A stretch of 64,000 bases of DNA from Curtobacterium flaccumfaciens UCD-AKU (GTDB lineage: Bacteria; Actinomycetota; Actinomycetes; Actinomycetales; Microbacteriaceae): assembly GCF_000349565.1 (NCBI RefSeq), contig NZ_APJN01000082.1, positions 1 through 64,000 of the forward strand. Direction: 5' to 3'. Numbering within the stretch: position 1 is the first letter of the stretch; each line of letters starts with the position of its first letter. Of this stretch, positions 26,623-38,877 are shown in pieces. The notes under the pieces were generated by a model. It searched no databases and was not told the origin of the DNA. It was given only the letters and a program-made list of their open reading frames with translations. The translations under genes and the position numbers were made by a program.

Positions 26623-26886
26623 TCAGGACGCCAGCGCGGCCTGCCGCGCGACGATCGTCACCGTGTCGTGCTCGACCGACAGGAAGCCGTCCTCGGCGTC
26701 GACCGCGACGGTCGACCCATCGGCCCGCGTGATGCGGACCTGACCCTGCGCCAGGATCGCGAGCATCGGCTCGTGTCCGGCGAGGATGCCGATCTGGCCC
26801 TCTGTCGTCCGTGCGACGACCATGGTGGTGTCGCCCGACCAGACCTCACGGTCAGCCGAGACGACGCTCACGTTGAGACCCGCCAT
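26623..26886 (-). CDS. atpC: F1Fo ATP synthase epsilon subunit, short form
   Basis: An 87-residue epsilon subunit consisting only of the N-terminal beta-sandwich (LNVSVVSADREVWSGD ... GQIGILAGHEPMLA ... DGFLSVEHDTVTIV). The C-terminal two-helix domain that inhibits ATP hydrolysis in E. coli and most bacteria is absent. It connects gamma to the c-ring. It starts one base after the atpD stop and is the last atp gene; yaaA follows immediately. The frame ends cleanly, so this looks like a natural short form and not a truncation by frameshift. Confidence 0.94.
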   Translation of the reverse strand: MAGLNVSVVSADREVWSGDTTMVVARTTEGQIGILAGHEPMLAILAQGQVRITRADGSTVAVDAEDGFLSVEHDTVTIVARQAALAS

Positions 26887-26887
26887 G

Positions 26888-29292
<2,405 letters not shown>

Positions 29293-30921
29293 CTAGCGAC
29301 GACCCTTGACGATCTGCTCCTGGTCGACGTCCTCGGCCTCGGCCGCGTCGAACTGCTCGGAGCCGAGGGTCTTGCCGTCGCTCGTCTGGAAGCTCTTCGT
29401 GAACTCGTCGATCTGCTTGTCCATCTCGGCGACGGTGTCGTCGCTGAGCTGGTTCGTCTCGCGCAGGGTCGTGAGCACGTCGGAGTTGCGACGCAGGTGG
29501 TCGAGCAGCTCGGACTCGAAGCGGAGCACGTCCGGCACCGGGACGGTGTCGAGCTTGCCGTTCGTGCCGGCCCAGATCGAGACGACCTGCTCCTCGACCG
29601 GGTACGGCGAGTACTGCGGCTGCTTGAGGAGCTCGGTCAGACGTGCACCGCGCTCCAGCTGACGACGCGACGCCTGGTCGAGGTCGGACGCGAACATCGC
29701 GAACGCCTCGAGCGAGCGGTACTGCGCCAGCTCGAGCTTCAGCGTGCCGGAGACCTTCTTGATCGACTTCACCTGGGCGTCACCACCGACGCGGGACACG
29801 GAGATGCCCACGTCGACGGCCGGACGCTGGTTCGCGTTGAAGAGGTCCGACTGCAGGAAGATCTGGCCGTCGGTGATGGAGATGACGTTGGTCGGGATGT
29901 ACGCCGAGACGTCGTTCGCCTTGGTCTCGATGATCGGGAGACCCGTCATCGAGCCCGCGCCGAGCTCGTCGGACAGCTTCGCGCAACGCTCCAGCAGACG
30001 GGAGTGCAGGTAGAAGACGTCACCCGGGTAGGCCTCGCGGCCCGGCGGACGACGCAGCAGGAGCGACACCGCACGGTAGGCCTCGGCCTGCTTCGACAGG
30101 TCATCGAAGATGATGAGGACGTGCTTGCCCTGGTACATCCAGTGCTGGCCGATGGCCGAACCGGTGTACGGGGCGAGGTACTTGAAGCCGGCCGGGTCGG
30201 AGGCCGGGGCGGCGACGATGGTGGTGTACTCCATCGCACCGGCGTCCTCGAGCGCACCCTTGACGGAGGCGATCGTGGAGCCCTTCTGGCCGATGGCGAC
30301 GTAGATGCAGCGGACCTGCTTGTCCTCGTCGCCGGACTCCCAGTTGGCCTTCTGGTTGATGATCGTGTCGATCGCGATGGCCGTCTTGCCGGTCTGGCGG
30401 TCGCCGATGATCAGCTGACGCTGACCACGGCCGACGGGGATCATCGCGTCGATGGCCTTGATGCCGGTCTGCAGCGGCTGGTGGACCGACTTGCGGGCCA
30501 TGACGCCGGGGGCCTGCAGCTCGAGGGCACGACGGCCTTCGGCTGCGATCTCGCCGAGACCGTCGATCGGGGCGCCGAGCGGGTCGACGACGCGACCGAG
30601 GAAGGCGTCGCCGACGGGGGCGGAGAGGACCTCACCCGTGCGGGTGACCTCCATGCCCTCTTCGATGCCGCCGAACTCGCCGAGCACGATGGCGCCGATC
30701 GAGTCCTCATCGAGGTTCTGCGCCAGGCCGAGCGTGCCGTCCGCGAAGCGGATGAGCTCGTTCGCCATGACGCCGGGGAGACCCTCGACGTGGGCGATGC
30801 CGTCACCGGCGTCGGTGACGTGCCCGACCTCGGCCGTGGAGGCCTTCGTCGGCTCGTAGTTCGAGACGAAGTCCTTCAGGGCATCACGGATCTCATCGGG
30901 GCTGATGGTGATGTCTGCCAT
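29293..30921 (-). CDS. atpA: F1Fo ATP synthase alpha subunit
   Basis: The regulatory nucleotide-binding subunit, 542 residues. P-loop [15 protein letters not shown] and the [12 protein letters not shown] region are clear. AAGGAAAATCCC precedes the ATG. The N-terminal extension and C-terminal acidic tail ([15 protein letters not shown]) are as in other Microbacteriaceae. It starts after a 108-nt gap from atpH, the only large gap between F1 genes; that gap contains two hairpins. Confidence 0.98.
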   Translation of the reverse strand: MADITISPDEIRDALKDFVSNYEPTKASTAEVGHVTDAGDGIAHVEGLPGVMANELIRFADGTLGLAQNLDEDSIGAIVLGEFGGIEEGMEVTRTGEVLSAPVGDAFLGRVVDPLGAPIDGLGEIAAEGRRALELQAPGVMARKSVHQPLQTGIKAIDAMIPVGRGQRQLIIGDRQTGKTAIAIDTIINQKANWESGDEDKQVRCIYVAIGQKGSTIASVKGALEDAGAMEYTTIVAAPASDPAGFKYLAPYTGSAIGQHWMYQGKHVLIIFDDLSKQAEAYRAVSLLLRRPPGREAYPGDVFYLHSRLLERCAKLSDELGAGSMTGLPIIETKANDVSAYIPTNVISITDGQIFLQSDLFNANQRPAVDVGISVSRVGGDAQVKSIKKVSGTLKLELAQYRSLEAFAMFASDLDQASRRQLERGARLTELLKQPQYSPYPVEEQVVSIWAGTNGKLDTVPVPDVLRFESELLDHLRRNSDVLTTLRETNQLSDDTVAEMDKQIDEFTKSFQTSDGKTLGSEQFDAAEAEDVDQEQIVKGRR

Positions 30922-30942
30922 GGGATTTTCCTTGTGGTTTTC

Positions 30943-30987
30943 CGGGGCCCTTCGGCTCCGAGAGGGTGACGCTGCCGAACTCGGCAG
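30943..30987 (-). promoter_or_regulatory. two stem-loops in the atpH-atpA gap
   Basis: Within the 108-nt gap upstream of atpA are two strong inverted repeats. The first, 30972-30987, has stem CTGCCGA/TCGGCAG. The second, 30943-30960, has a 7-bp stem with a 4-nt loop and one G-T pair. No T-run follows either, so neither is a typical terminator. They could set mRNA processing or atpA translation; that is inference. Confidence 0.45.
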
Positions 30988-31029
30988 TTCCCGTTGTGGA
31001 CTTGGGGAGGAGCGGCTTCGACCGTACGC

Positions 31030-31824
31030 CTAGCCGGCGAGCTGGAGCCGGAGCTCCGAGAGTCGCGTGGACACGGTGCCGTCGATGACGTCGCCGCCGA
31101 TCTGCACCCGGACCCCGCCGACGACCGTGGGGTCGACGACCTGGTTGATGCTGATGTCCTTGCCGTACCGCTCGGACAGACCGCGCGTGACGCGGGCCGA
31201 CTGGGCGGGGGTCAGGTGCGTCGCCGTGACGACCGTCGCGACGAGCTTGCCGGCCTGCTCGGCCACGATGCGCGATGCGTCGCGGACGATCTCACCGATG
31301 CGACGACCACGGGGCTGCTGCACCAGGGACGACACGATGATGACCGTCTGCTCCGACGCCTTGGCACCGAGGAGCCGCTCGACGAGCGCGCCCTTCTGCT
31401 CGGGGCTGCCGAGCTTGGTGCCGAGCGCCAGCTCGAGTCCGGCGTCCGAACGGACGGCGGTCTCGAAGGCGAACAACTCCGACTCGATCGACGAGTCCGG
31501 ACCCGCGGTGGCGGCGACGGCGCGGATGCCCGCGTCCTCGATGCCGGCGAGCAGGTCCTGCTGGGAGGACCAGCGCGAGCCGGCCACCGCGGTCAGGACC
31601 GCACGCGTCGCGTCCGACTGTCCGGCGAAGACACGGTCGATGAGGACCTTCTTGCCGGCCGCGTCGGCCGTGGGGTCGGACAGCAGCCCGAGCAGCTGCG
31701 GCGCACCGGCGATCGCACGCCCGGAGGCGAGGATCTCGGCACCCGCGACCAGGCCGGCGCTCGGACCGAGGTCCGAGAGCACCGCCCTGGTGGACGCGAG
31801 TGCTTCTCTGGTAGCGCTGCGCAT
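31030..31824 (-). CDS. atpH: F1Fo ATP synthase delta subunit
   Basis: The peripheral-stalk delta subunit, 264 residues, longer than the E. coli protein (177) because actinobacterial delta has an extended helical N-terminal part. The C-terminal region VDPTVVGGVRVQIGGDVIDGTV is the family signature. The start lies 2 nt after the atpF stop. It links the b subunit dimer to the alpha3-beta3 head. Confidence 0.95.
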   Translation of the reverse strand: MRSATREALASTRAVLSDLGPSAGLVAGAEILASGRAIAGAPQLLGLLSDPTADAAGKKVLIDRVFAGQSDATRAVLTAVAGSRWSSQQDLLAGIEDAGIRAVAATAGPDSSIESELFAFETAVRSDAGLELALGTKLGSPEQKGALVERLLGAKASEQTVIIVSSLVQQPRGRRIGEIVRDASRIVAEQAGKLVATVVTATHLTPAQSARVTRGLSERYGKDISINQVVDPTVVGGVRVQIGGDVIDGTVSTRLSELRLQLAG

Positions 31825-31826
31825 GC

Positions 31827-33555
<1,729 letters not shown>

Positions 33556-33662
33556 ATCATGGCACGCGATGGTGGACGTTGTGGAGGCTCGCCCGCCCCG
33601 AGCGAAAGGCTCCGGTAGCGGACTTCGAGAAGCCTATCAGGTGCGAGAGGCTTCCCGGCTTC

Positions 33663-34154
33663 TCAGACGCGGGGGGTCGGGTTCCCAGCGTCCGCGGAGT
33701 CGTCGAGACCGTCGCCCGGCAGCCGGACGTCGATCGGGGTGCGGGCCTTCGCGACCGCGACGACGTCGATCACCAGGGAGCCGACGACCCCCGCGATGAT
33801 CACGATCGCCAGCACCGGGAAGTCGACCCAGTCGCGGTCCCTGAGCAGGACCAGCAGCACGATGAAGACGATGAACTTCAGCAGCCAGGTGCCCATCACG
33901 ATCCCGAAGAACGCACCCGAGATCATCTGGCCCTTCGACACCCGCAGCGCGACGAGGACACTGACCGCGGTGAGGCCGAGGAACACGACGCTCAGCACCG
34001 CGCCGAGCAGTCCCCCGACCAGCCCGGGGCCGTCCGCGACGAGGAACCCGATGAGTCCGCCGACGACCGCCAGGGCGACGGCGAGGACCGCTCCCCAGGT
34101 GATGATGCGGCGGAACACTGGCCGGACGTGGTCGAGCGCGTTCGGTGCGGTCAC
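33663..34154 (-). CDS. AtpI-like four-helix membrane protein
   Basis: A 163-residue protein with four predicted helices (residues ~17-37, 44-66, 84-104, 118-138), placed just before atpB like AtpI/UncI proteins that assist c-ring assembly or magnesium supply. Sequence identity to AtpI cannot be judged by eye; position and topology support the call. The start is GTG at 34154, overlapping the TGA of the WecA-like gene (GTGA). Confidence 0.75.
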   Translation of the reverse strand: MTAPNALDHVRPVFRRIITWGAVLAVALAVVGGLIGFLVADGPGLVGGLLGAVLSVVFLGLTAVSVLVALRVSKGQMISGAFFGIVMGTWLLKFIVFIVLLVLLRDRDWVDFPVLAIVIIAGVVGSLVIDVVAVAKARTPIDVRLPGDGLDDSADAGNPTPRV

Positions 34155-35377
34155 GTGATGTCTCCAGGGATCGTGCGGTCGTTGGCGGCCCGGTCGAGCG
34201 GGTCGAGGCTCGCGTCCACCACGGCGGCGGAGCGGTTGGCGGTCTGCGCGGCGATCTCGGCGCGCTTCCGTCCGAGCGGCGCGAACGTCGCGACGGCGCA
34301 GACGGTGAAGCCGACGGACACGAAGACGACGACCCAGTACCAGTCCACGAAGAGGAACAGCAGGCACCCGAAGGCGACGGTCGCGGTCCAGGCGTAGAAG
34401 ATCAGCACCGCGTGGAAGTGCGAGTGCCCCATGTCGAGCAGGCGGTGGTGCAGGTGCTTCCGGTCGGCCGAGAACGGCGACTTCCCCGCGCTGAGCCGTC
34501 GGGTGACCGCGAGCCCGAAGTCCAGGATCGGGACGATCAGGATCGCGAACGGCAGCAGGATCGGGATGAACGCCGGCAGCAGCGCCTGGCGTGTCTGGAC
34601 CGCCGCCGGGTCGATGTTGCCCGTGACCGAGACCGCACTCGTGGCCATCAGGAACCCGACGAGCAGCGCGCCGGCATCCCCCATGAAGAGCTTCGCGGGG
34701 TGCCAGTTCAGGATGAGGAAGCCGAAGCAGGCCCCGACGAGGACCGCGGTGAGCAGCGACGGCAGGTTGAAGAAGAACTCGGTCTGCACGACCACGCGGT
34801 TGATGAAGAACGTGTAGAGGAAGAACACGCCGCCGGCGATGATCGCGACACCGGCCACCAGCCCGTCGAGCCCGTCGATGAAGTTCACCGCGTTCATCAC
34901 GAGCACCACGGCCAGCACGGTGAAGATCAGGCTCATGTACGACGACCCGACGCCCAGCGTGTTGCCGATCGGCAGCGACACGATCGCGACGCCCTGCCAG
35001 GCGAGGATGCCCGCCGCGATGATCTGCCCGGCGAGCTTCGTCATCCAGTCGAGGTCCCAGATGTCGTCCGCGACGCCGAGGACCACGATGATCGTCGCTC
35101 CCCCGAGCACCGCGAGCACACGGCCCGGCTCGGAGAACACCAACCGGAAGTAGTCGGTCCCCGCGATCGACGGGAACAGGAACCAGGCCGCCAGCAGCGA
35201 GACGATGACGCCGATGTACATCGCGATGCCGCCGAGCCGCGGCGTCGGGGTGCGGTGCACGTCCCGCTCGCGGACCTGCGGGTACCACTTGTACTTCAGC
35301 CCGAGCTTCCAGACGATCAGGCTCATCACGAAGCTCACGACCGCGGCGATGGCCCCCGCGAGCAGGTAGTACTTCAT
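34151..35377 (-). CDS. undecaprenyl-phosphate sugar-1-phosphate transferase (WecA/TagO/MraY family)
   Basis: A 408-residue polytopic enzyme that transfers an N-acetylhexosamine-1-phosphate to undecaprenyl phosphate and so starts a wall polymer or glycan. Conserved motifs are VADDIWDLD (catalytic Asp pair), NAVNFIDGLDGL and the His-rich HLHHRLLDMGHS. It is WecA-like and unlikely to be MraY, because of the His motif and because the gene lies outside a division cluster. It overlaps sua5 by 4 nt and the AtpI-like gene by 4 nt. Acceptor polymer unknown. Confidence 0.92.
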   Translation of the reverse strand: MKYYLLAGAIAAVVSFVMSLIVWKLGLKYKWYPQVRERDVHRTPTPRLGGIAMYIGVIVSLLAAWFLFPSIAGTDYFRLVFSEPGRVLAVLGGATIIVVLGVADDIWDLDWMTKLAGQIIAAGILAWQGVAIVSLPIGNTLGVGSSYMSLIFTVLAVVLVMNAVNFIDGLDGLVAGVAIIAGGVFFLYTFFINRVVVQTEFFFNLPSLLTAVLVGACFGFLILNWHPAKLFMGDAGALLVGFLMATSAVSVTGNIDPAAVQTRQALLPAFIPILLPFAILIVPILDFGLAVTRRLSAGKSPFSADRKHLHHRLLDMGHSHFHAVLIFYAWTATVAFGCLLFLFVDWYWVVVFVSVGFTVCAVATFAPLGRKRAEIAAQTANRSAAVVDASLDPLDRAANDRTIPGDIT

Positions 35378-36048
35378 GTGACGAGGTCGGCTCCGACGAC
35401 CCGGATGATCTCCTCGTCGGGGATCACCCCGTGCCGGACGATGCGGAGCTTCCCGCCGTCCGACAGCCCGGTGGCGTCGACGATGGTCGACCCCGTGCTG
35501 GCCTCGAAGCCGTCGTGCACCTCGATCGGCCCGCCGTCCAGGTAGATCGCGACGCTGTCACCGAGCATGCGTTCGGCGGCGTCGACGTCCATCGCGGCCG
35601 GGTCGCCCGTGGAGTTCGCGGACGAGACCGCCAGGGGCCCGACCTCCTGCAACAGCTCGAGGGCGATCCGTGAGTCCGGCATCCGCAGGGCGACCGTGCC
35701 CCGCGTCTCGCCGAGGTCCCAGTCGAGCGACGGCTGGGCGTGCAGGATGACGGTCAGCCCGCCGGGCCAGAACTCGGCCACCAGGTCGCGCACCGGCTGC
35801 GGGACGTCGCTGGCGAGGGCGTCGAGCGTGGGCGGACCGGGGATGAGCACGGGCGGCGGGGACTGCCGTGTGCGGCCCTTCGCGTCGAGCAGCCGCTGCA
35901 CGGCGGTCGCGCTGAAGGCGTCCGCGGCGAGGCCGTAGACGGTGTCGGTGGGGACCACGACGAGCTCTCCGCGTCCGAGGGCGGCGCGTGCGAGCCGCAT
36001 CCCGGTCAGGAGCCCGTCGGAGTCGGTGCAGTCGTATCGGGATGCCAT
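35374..36048 (-). CDS. L-threonylcarbamoyladenylate synthase (Sua5/YrdC/YwlC)
   Basis: A 224-residue YrdC-domain protein making threonylcarbamoyl-AMP for the t6A modification of tRNAs that read ANN codons. Motifs include PTDTVYGLAADA, LDAKGRTRQSPPP (substrate-binding Lys and Arg) and SSANSTGDPA. No C-terminal Sua5 domain is present, so it is the short form. ATG at 36048 gives the family N-terminus. It is usually coupled to prmC; here a HAD gene on the other strand separates them. Confidence 0.93.
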   Translation of the reverse strand: MASRYDCTDSDGLLTGMRLARAALGRGELVVVPTDTVYGLAADAFSATAVQRLLDAKGRTRQSPPPVLIPGPPTLDALASDVPQPVRDLVAEFWPGGLTVILHAQPSLDWDLGETRGTVALRMPDSRIALELLQEVGPLAVSSANSTGDPAAMDVDAAERMLGDSVAIYLDGGPIEVHDGFEASTGSTIVDATGLSDGGKLRIVRHGVIPDEEIIRVVGADLVT

Positions 36049-36073
36049 GACTCGACGATGATAGTGCGACACA

Positions 36074-36736
36074 ATGGTGGACATCGTGAACGAGACGCCT
36101 GCACCCCCGCTCCTGTTCCTCTTCGACATGGACGACGTCCTGGTCCGGTACGACTGGAAGGTGCGCATGGACGCACTCTCCGAGTTCACCGGACACGCGT
36201 TCGAGGAGCTCCGACGCCGCTGGTGGGACTGCGGTCACGAGATGCGCGCCGAGGCCGGTGGGTTCGCGGACGGCGACGAGTACCTCGCTGCGTTCGAGCG
36301 CGCGATGGAGTGCGACGTCCCCGAGGCCGACTGGGCCCGGATCCGCGGCGCCGCGATGACCGAGCTGCCGGAACGCATCGAGGCGGTCCGGATCGCGAGC
36401 GAGCACGGGCGTGTCGGGCTGCTCACCAACAACGGTCCGCTCGCCGGCCGGTGGATCCACGAGTGGGCACCGTCCCTGCCCGAGGTCTTCGGCGAGCACC
36501 TCGACACGACGAGCAACTTCGGCGCCCGGAAGCCCGAACCCGAGGTCTTCCAGCGTGCGATCGCCCACCACGGGGTCCCCGCGGAGCGCACCTTCTTCGC
36601 CGACGACATGCCCGAGAACATCGCGGGTGCGCGGAGCGTCGGCATCCACGCGGTGCTGGTCGAGCACGACACCGACCTTCGCGAGCACGTCCGCGCCTTC
36701 GTCGCGGCGCAGCGCGAGACCTCCCCCGTCGCCTGA
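36074..36736 (+). CDS. HAD-superfamily hydrolase (subclass IA)
   Basis: A 220-residue HAD phosphatase. Nucleophile motif FDMDDVLVRYD, motif II LLTNNG, motif III Lys in GARKPEPEVF and motif IV FFADDMPENI are all present, with an alpha-helical cap between motifs I and II. Substrate unknown; probably a small phosphorylated metabolite. The gene is the only plus-strand gene between 8.4 and 49 kb. Its ATG is 25 nt from the divergent sua5 start and has no Shine-Dalgarno. Confidence 0.9.
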   Translation: MVDIVNETPAPPLLFLFDMDDVLVRYDWKVRMDALSEFTGHAFEELRRRWWDCGHEMRAEAGGFADGDEYLAAFERAMECDVPEADWARIRGAAMTELPERIEAVRIASEHGRVGLLTNNGPLAGRWIHEWAPSLPEVFGEHLDTTSNFGARKPEPEVFQRAIAHHGVPAERTFFADDMPENIAGARSVGIHAVLVEHDTDLREHVRAFVAAQRETSPVA

Positions 36737-36754
36737 CGAGCGCTCACACCCGCC

Positions 36755-36842
36755 GACACGCCGTCGTCTTGTCAGGACGCCGCCAGACACCGCGGCGTCT
36801 CGCGCACATCGCGGCGTCTCACCGACACGACGGCGTCTCACC
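36755..36842. repeat. 19-bp tandem repeat between convergent HAD and prmC genes
   Basis: CGGCGTCT recurs at 36793, 36812 and 36831, exactly 19 bp apart, in units of the form ACAYCGCGGCGTCTCRC. A more diverged copy starts near 36755. The array occupies most of the 154-bp convergent intergenic region and is followed by the dispersed 17-mer. Function unknown. Confidence 0.7.
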
Positions 36843-36861
36843 GCAGCCGACGGCGGGCGAG

Positions 36862-36878
36862 GACGGCCTGGAGGCGCG
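36862..36878 (+). repeat. dispersed 17-mer, copy 1
   Basis: GACGGCCTGGAGGCGCG, 13 bp downstream of the prmC stop codon. The match with the copy at 57100 extends to 24 bp (adding GCTCACC). Other copies lie at 63325, 63553 and 63781. Confidence 0.8.
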
Positions 36879-36890
36879 GCTCACCCCCGC

Positions 36891-37766
36891 CTAGCGCGTC
36901 GCGGTGGTCGTGCGGTCGCGACCCGTCAGGTCGACGTGCGTCTCCGGGGTGCGGAACCCCCGGCCCGCCAGGACCTGCCGGACGCCGGCGCCCTGCGGCT
37001 CGGCGTGCTCGATGACCAGTGCTCCCCCGGGCACCAGCAACCGCCAGGCCGTCTCGGCGAGGGCGCGCACGGCGTCGAGGCCGTCCGGCCCACCGTAGAG
37101 CGCCATCGCCGGGTCGTGGTCGCGGACCTCGGGGTCGACCGGGATCGCGTCGTCCGGCACGTACGGCGGGTTCGACACGACGACGGAGACGGTGCCGTCG
37201 AGTTCCGGCAGCGCGTCGGCGAGGTCGCCGTCGACGAGCCGCACGGTCCCGCCGTGGGCATCGACGTTGCGCCGGGTCCAGGGCAGTGCCTCGGGCGACC
37301 GCTCGACCGCGTAGACCACGGCGTTCGGCACCTCGGTGTCCATCGCGATCGCGATCGCACCGCTTCCGGAGCCCAGGTCGACGGCGATCGGCTCGGGCAC
37401 GGCGGTCGCGCGCAGGGCGTCGATGCCGAACTGGACGACGCCCTCGGTCTCCGGACGGGGCACGAACACGCCCGGTCCGACCGCCAGGGTGAGCGCGCGG
37501 AAGTACGCATGCCCAGTGATGTGCTGCAGCGGCTCACGGGTGGCTCGGCGGGCGACCGCGTGCCGGAAGCGCTCGACGTGCTCCGGGGCGATGCCGCCGC
37601 CGATCAGCGCCCGGGCCTGGACAGCACCGCGCGAGGTGTCGGTCGCCCACGCGAGCAGCAGCTCGGCGTCGACCCGGGGCGTGGGGACGCCGACGGCGAC
37701 GAGCGCCGCGGTCGCCTGCTCGAGCAGGCGATCCGCGGCGTACGTGAGGGGCGTGTCGGCGGTGAT
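36891..37766 (-). CDS. prmC: peptide chain release factor N5-glutamine methyltransferase
   Basis: Methylates the Gln of the GGQ motif of RF1/RF2. The SAM motif VDLGSGSGAIAIAM and substrate motif VVSNPPYVP are present, and the helical N-terminal domain ends near PLQHITGHAYF. The start is unclear: there is no in-frame ATG, GTG or TTG near the expected N-terminus. GGAGG lies five bases before ATC at 37766, which gives 291 residues of family length. A CTG at 37778 is possible; a GTG at 37874 lies deep in prfA without Shine-Dalgarno. It follows prfA, its substrate gene. Confidence 0.92.
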   Translation of the reverse strand: MTADTPLTYAADRLLEQATAALVAVGVPTPRVDAELLLAWATDTSRGAVQARALIGGGIAPEHVERFRHAVARRATREPLQHITGHAYFRALTLAVGPGVFVPRPETEGVVQFGIDALRATAVPEPIAVDLGSGSGAIAIAMDTEVPNAVVYAVERSPEALPWTRRNVDAHGGTVRLVDGDLADALPELDGTVSVVVSNPPYVPDDAIPVDPEVRDHDPAMALYGGPDGLDAVRALAETAWRLLVPGGALVIEHAEPQGAGVRQVLAGRGFRTPETHVDLTGRDRTTTATR

Positions 37767-37791
37767 ACGGGCCTCCAGGCTGGGTGTGCGG

Positions 37792-38874
37792 TTACGCGTC
37801 CTGGTCGCCGATGGCGGCCAGCCGCGCCTCTTCGTCCGCCTGGATGGCGGACTGGATGACGGGCTCGAGGGCACCGTTCATCACGCGGTCGAGGTCGTAC
37901 GCCTTGTAGCCGGTGCGGTGGTCCGCGATCCGGTTCTCCGGGAAGTTGTACGTGCGGATGCGCTCCGAACGGTCCATCCCGCGGATCTGCGACTTGCGCG
38001 CGTCCGAGGCGATCGCGTCGAGCTCCTCCTGCTGGCGCGCGAGGATGCGTGCACGGAGCACGCGCATGCCGGCCTCACGGTTCTGCAGCTGCGACTTCTC
38101 GTTCTGCATCGCCACCGTGATGCCCGTGGGCAGGTGGGTGATGCGGACCGCGGAGTCCGTCGTGTTGACCGACTGGCCGCCCGGACCGGAGGACCGGTAG
38201 ACGTCGATCTTCAGGTCGTTCTGGTTGATCTGGACCTCTTCGGGCTCGTCCACCTCGGGGAACACCAGCACGCCGGTGGTCGAGGTGTGGATGCGCCCCT
38301 GCGACTCGGTCTGCGGCACACGCTGGACGCGGTGCACACCGCCCTCGTACTTCAGGTGTGCCCAGACGCCCTGGGACGGGTCGGTCGTGTTCGACTTGAT
38401 CGCGACCTGGACGTCCTTGTAGCCACCCAGGTCGGACTCGGTGCGCTCGAGGAGCTCGACCTTCCAACCCTTGGTCTCGGCGTAGTGCGAGTACATGCGC
38501 AGGAGGTCGGCCGCGAACAGCGCCGATTCCTCGCCGCCCTCGCCGCCCTTGATCTCCATGATGACGTCGCGGCCGTCGTCCGGGTCGCGCGGGATGAGCA
38601 GCCGCCGGAGACGCTCCTGGCGCTCCGACAGCTGCTCCTCGAGCCCGGGGACCTCGTCCGCGAACGCCGCGTCCTCACGCGCGAGTTCCTGGGCGGCGGC
38701 GAGGTCGTCCCCCGCCGCCTGCCAGGCCTCGTACGCGGACTTGATCTGGTTGAGCTCGGCGTACCGCCGGTTCACCTTCTTCGCCCGGGCCGCATCGGCG
38801 TGGAGCGCGGGGTCCGACAGCTGCTGCGTCAGGTCCTCGTGTTCCGCCAGCAGCCCCGCTACCGACTCGAACAC
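37792..38874 (-). CDS. prfA: peptide chain release factor 1
   Basis: A 360-residue RF1. The GGQ peptidyl-hydrolysis motif is in [16 protein letters not shown] and the stop-codon reading tripeptide is PQT in [14 protein letters not shown], fitting recognition of UAA and UAG. The start is GTG at 38874 with AGGAG six bases upstream, inside the end of rho. The order rho-prfA-prmC is typical of actinobacteria. Confidence 0.97.
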   Translation of the reverse strand: MFESVAGLLAEHEDLTQQLSDPALHADAARAKKVNRRYAELNQIKSAYEAWQAAGDDLAAAQELAREDAAFADEVPGLEEQLSERQERLRRLLIPRDPDDGRDVIMEIKGGEGGEESALFAADLLRMYSHYAETKGWKVELLERTESDLGGYKDVQVAIKSNTTDPSQGVWAHLKYEGGVHRVQRVPQTESQGRIHTSTTGVLVFPEVDEPEEVQINQNDLKIDVYRSSGPGGQSVNTTDSAVRITHLPTGITVAMQNEKSQLQNREAGMRVLRARILARQQEELDAIASDARKSQIRGMDRSERIRTYNFPENRIADHRTGYKAYDLDRVMNGALEPVIQSAIQADEEARLAAIGDQDA

Positions 38875-38877
38875 GCG

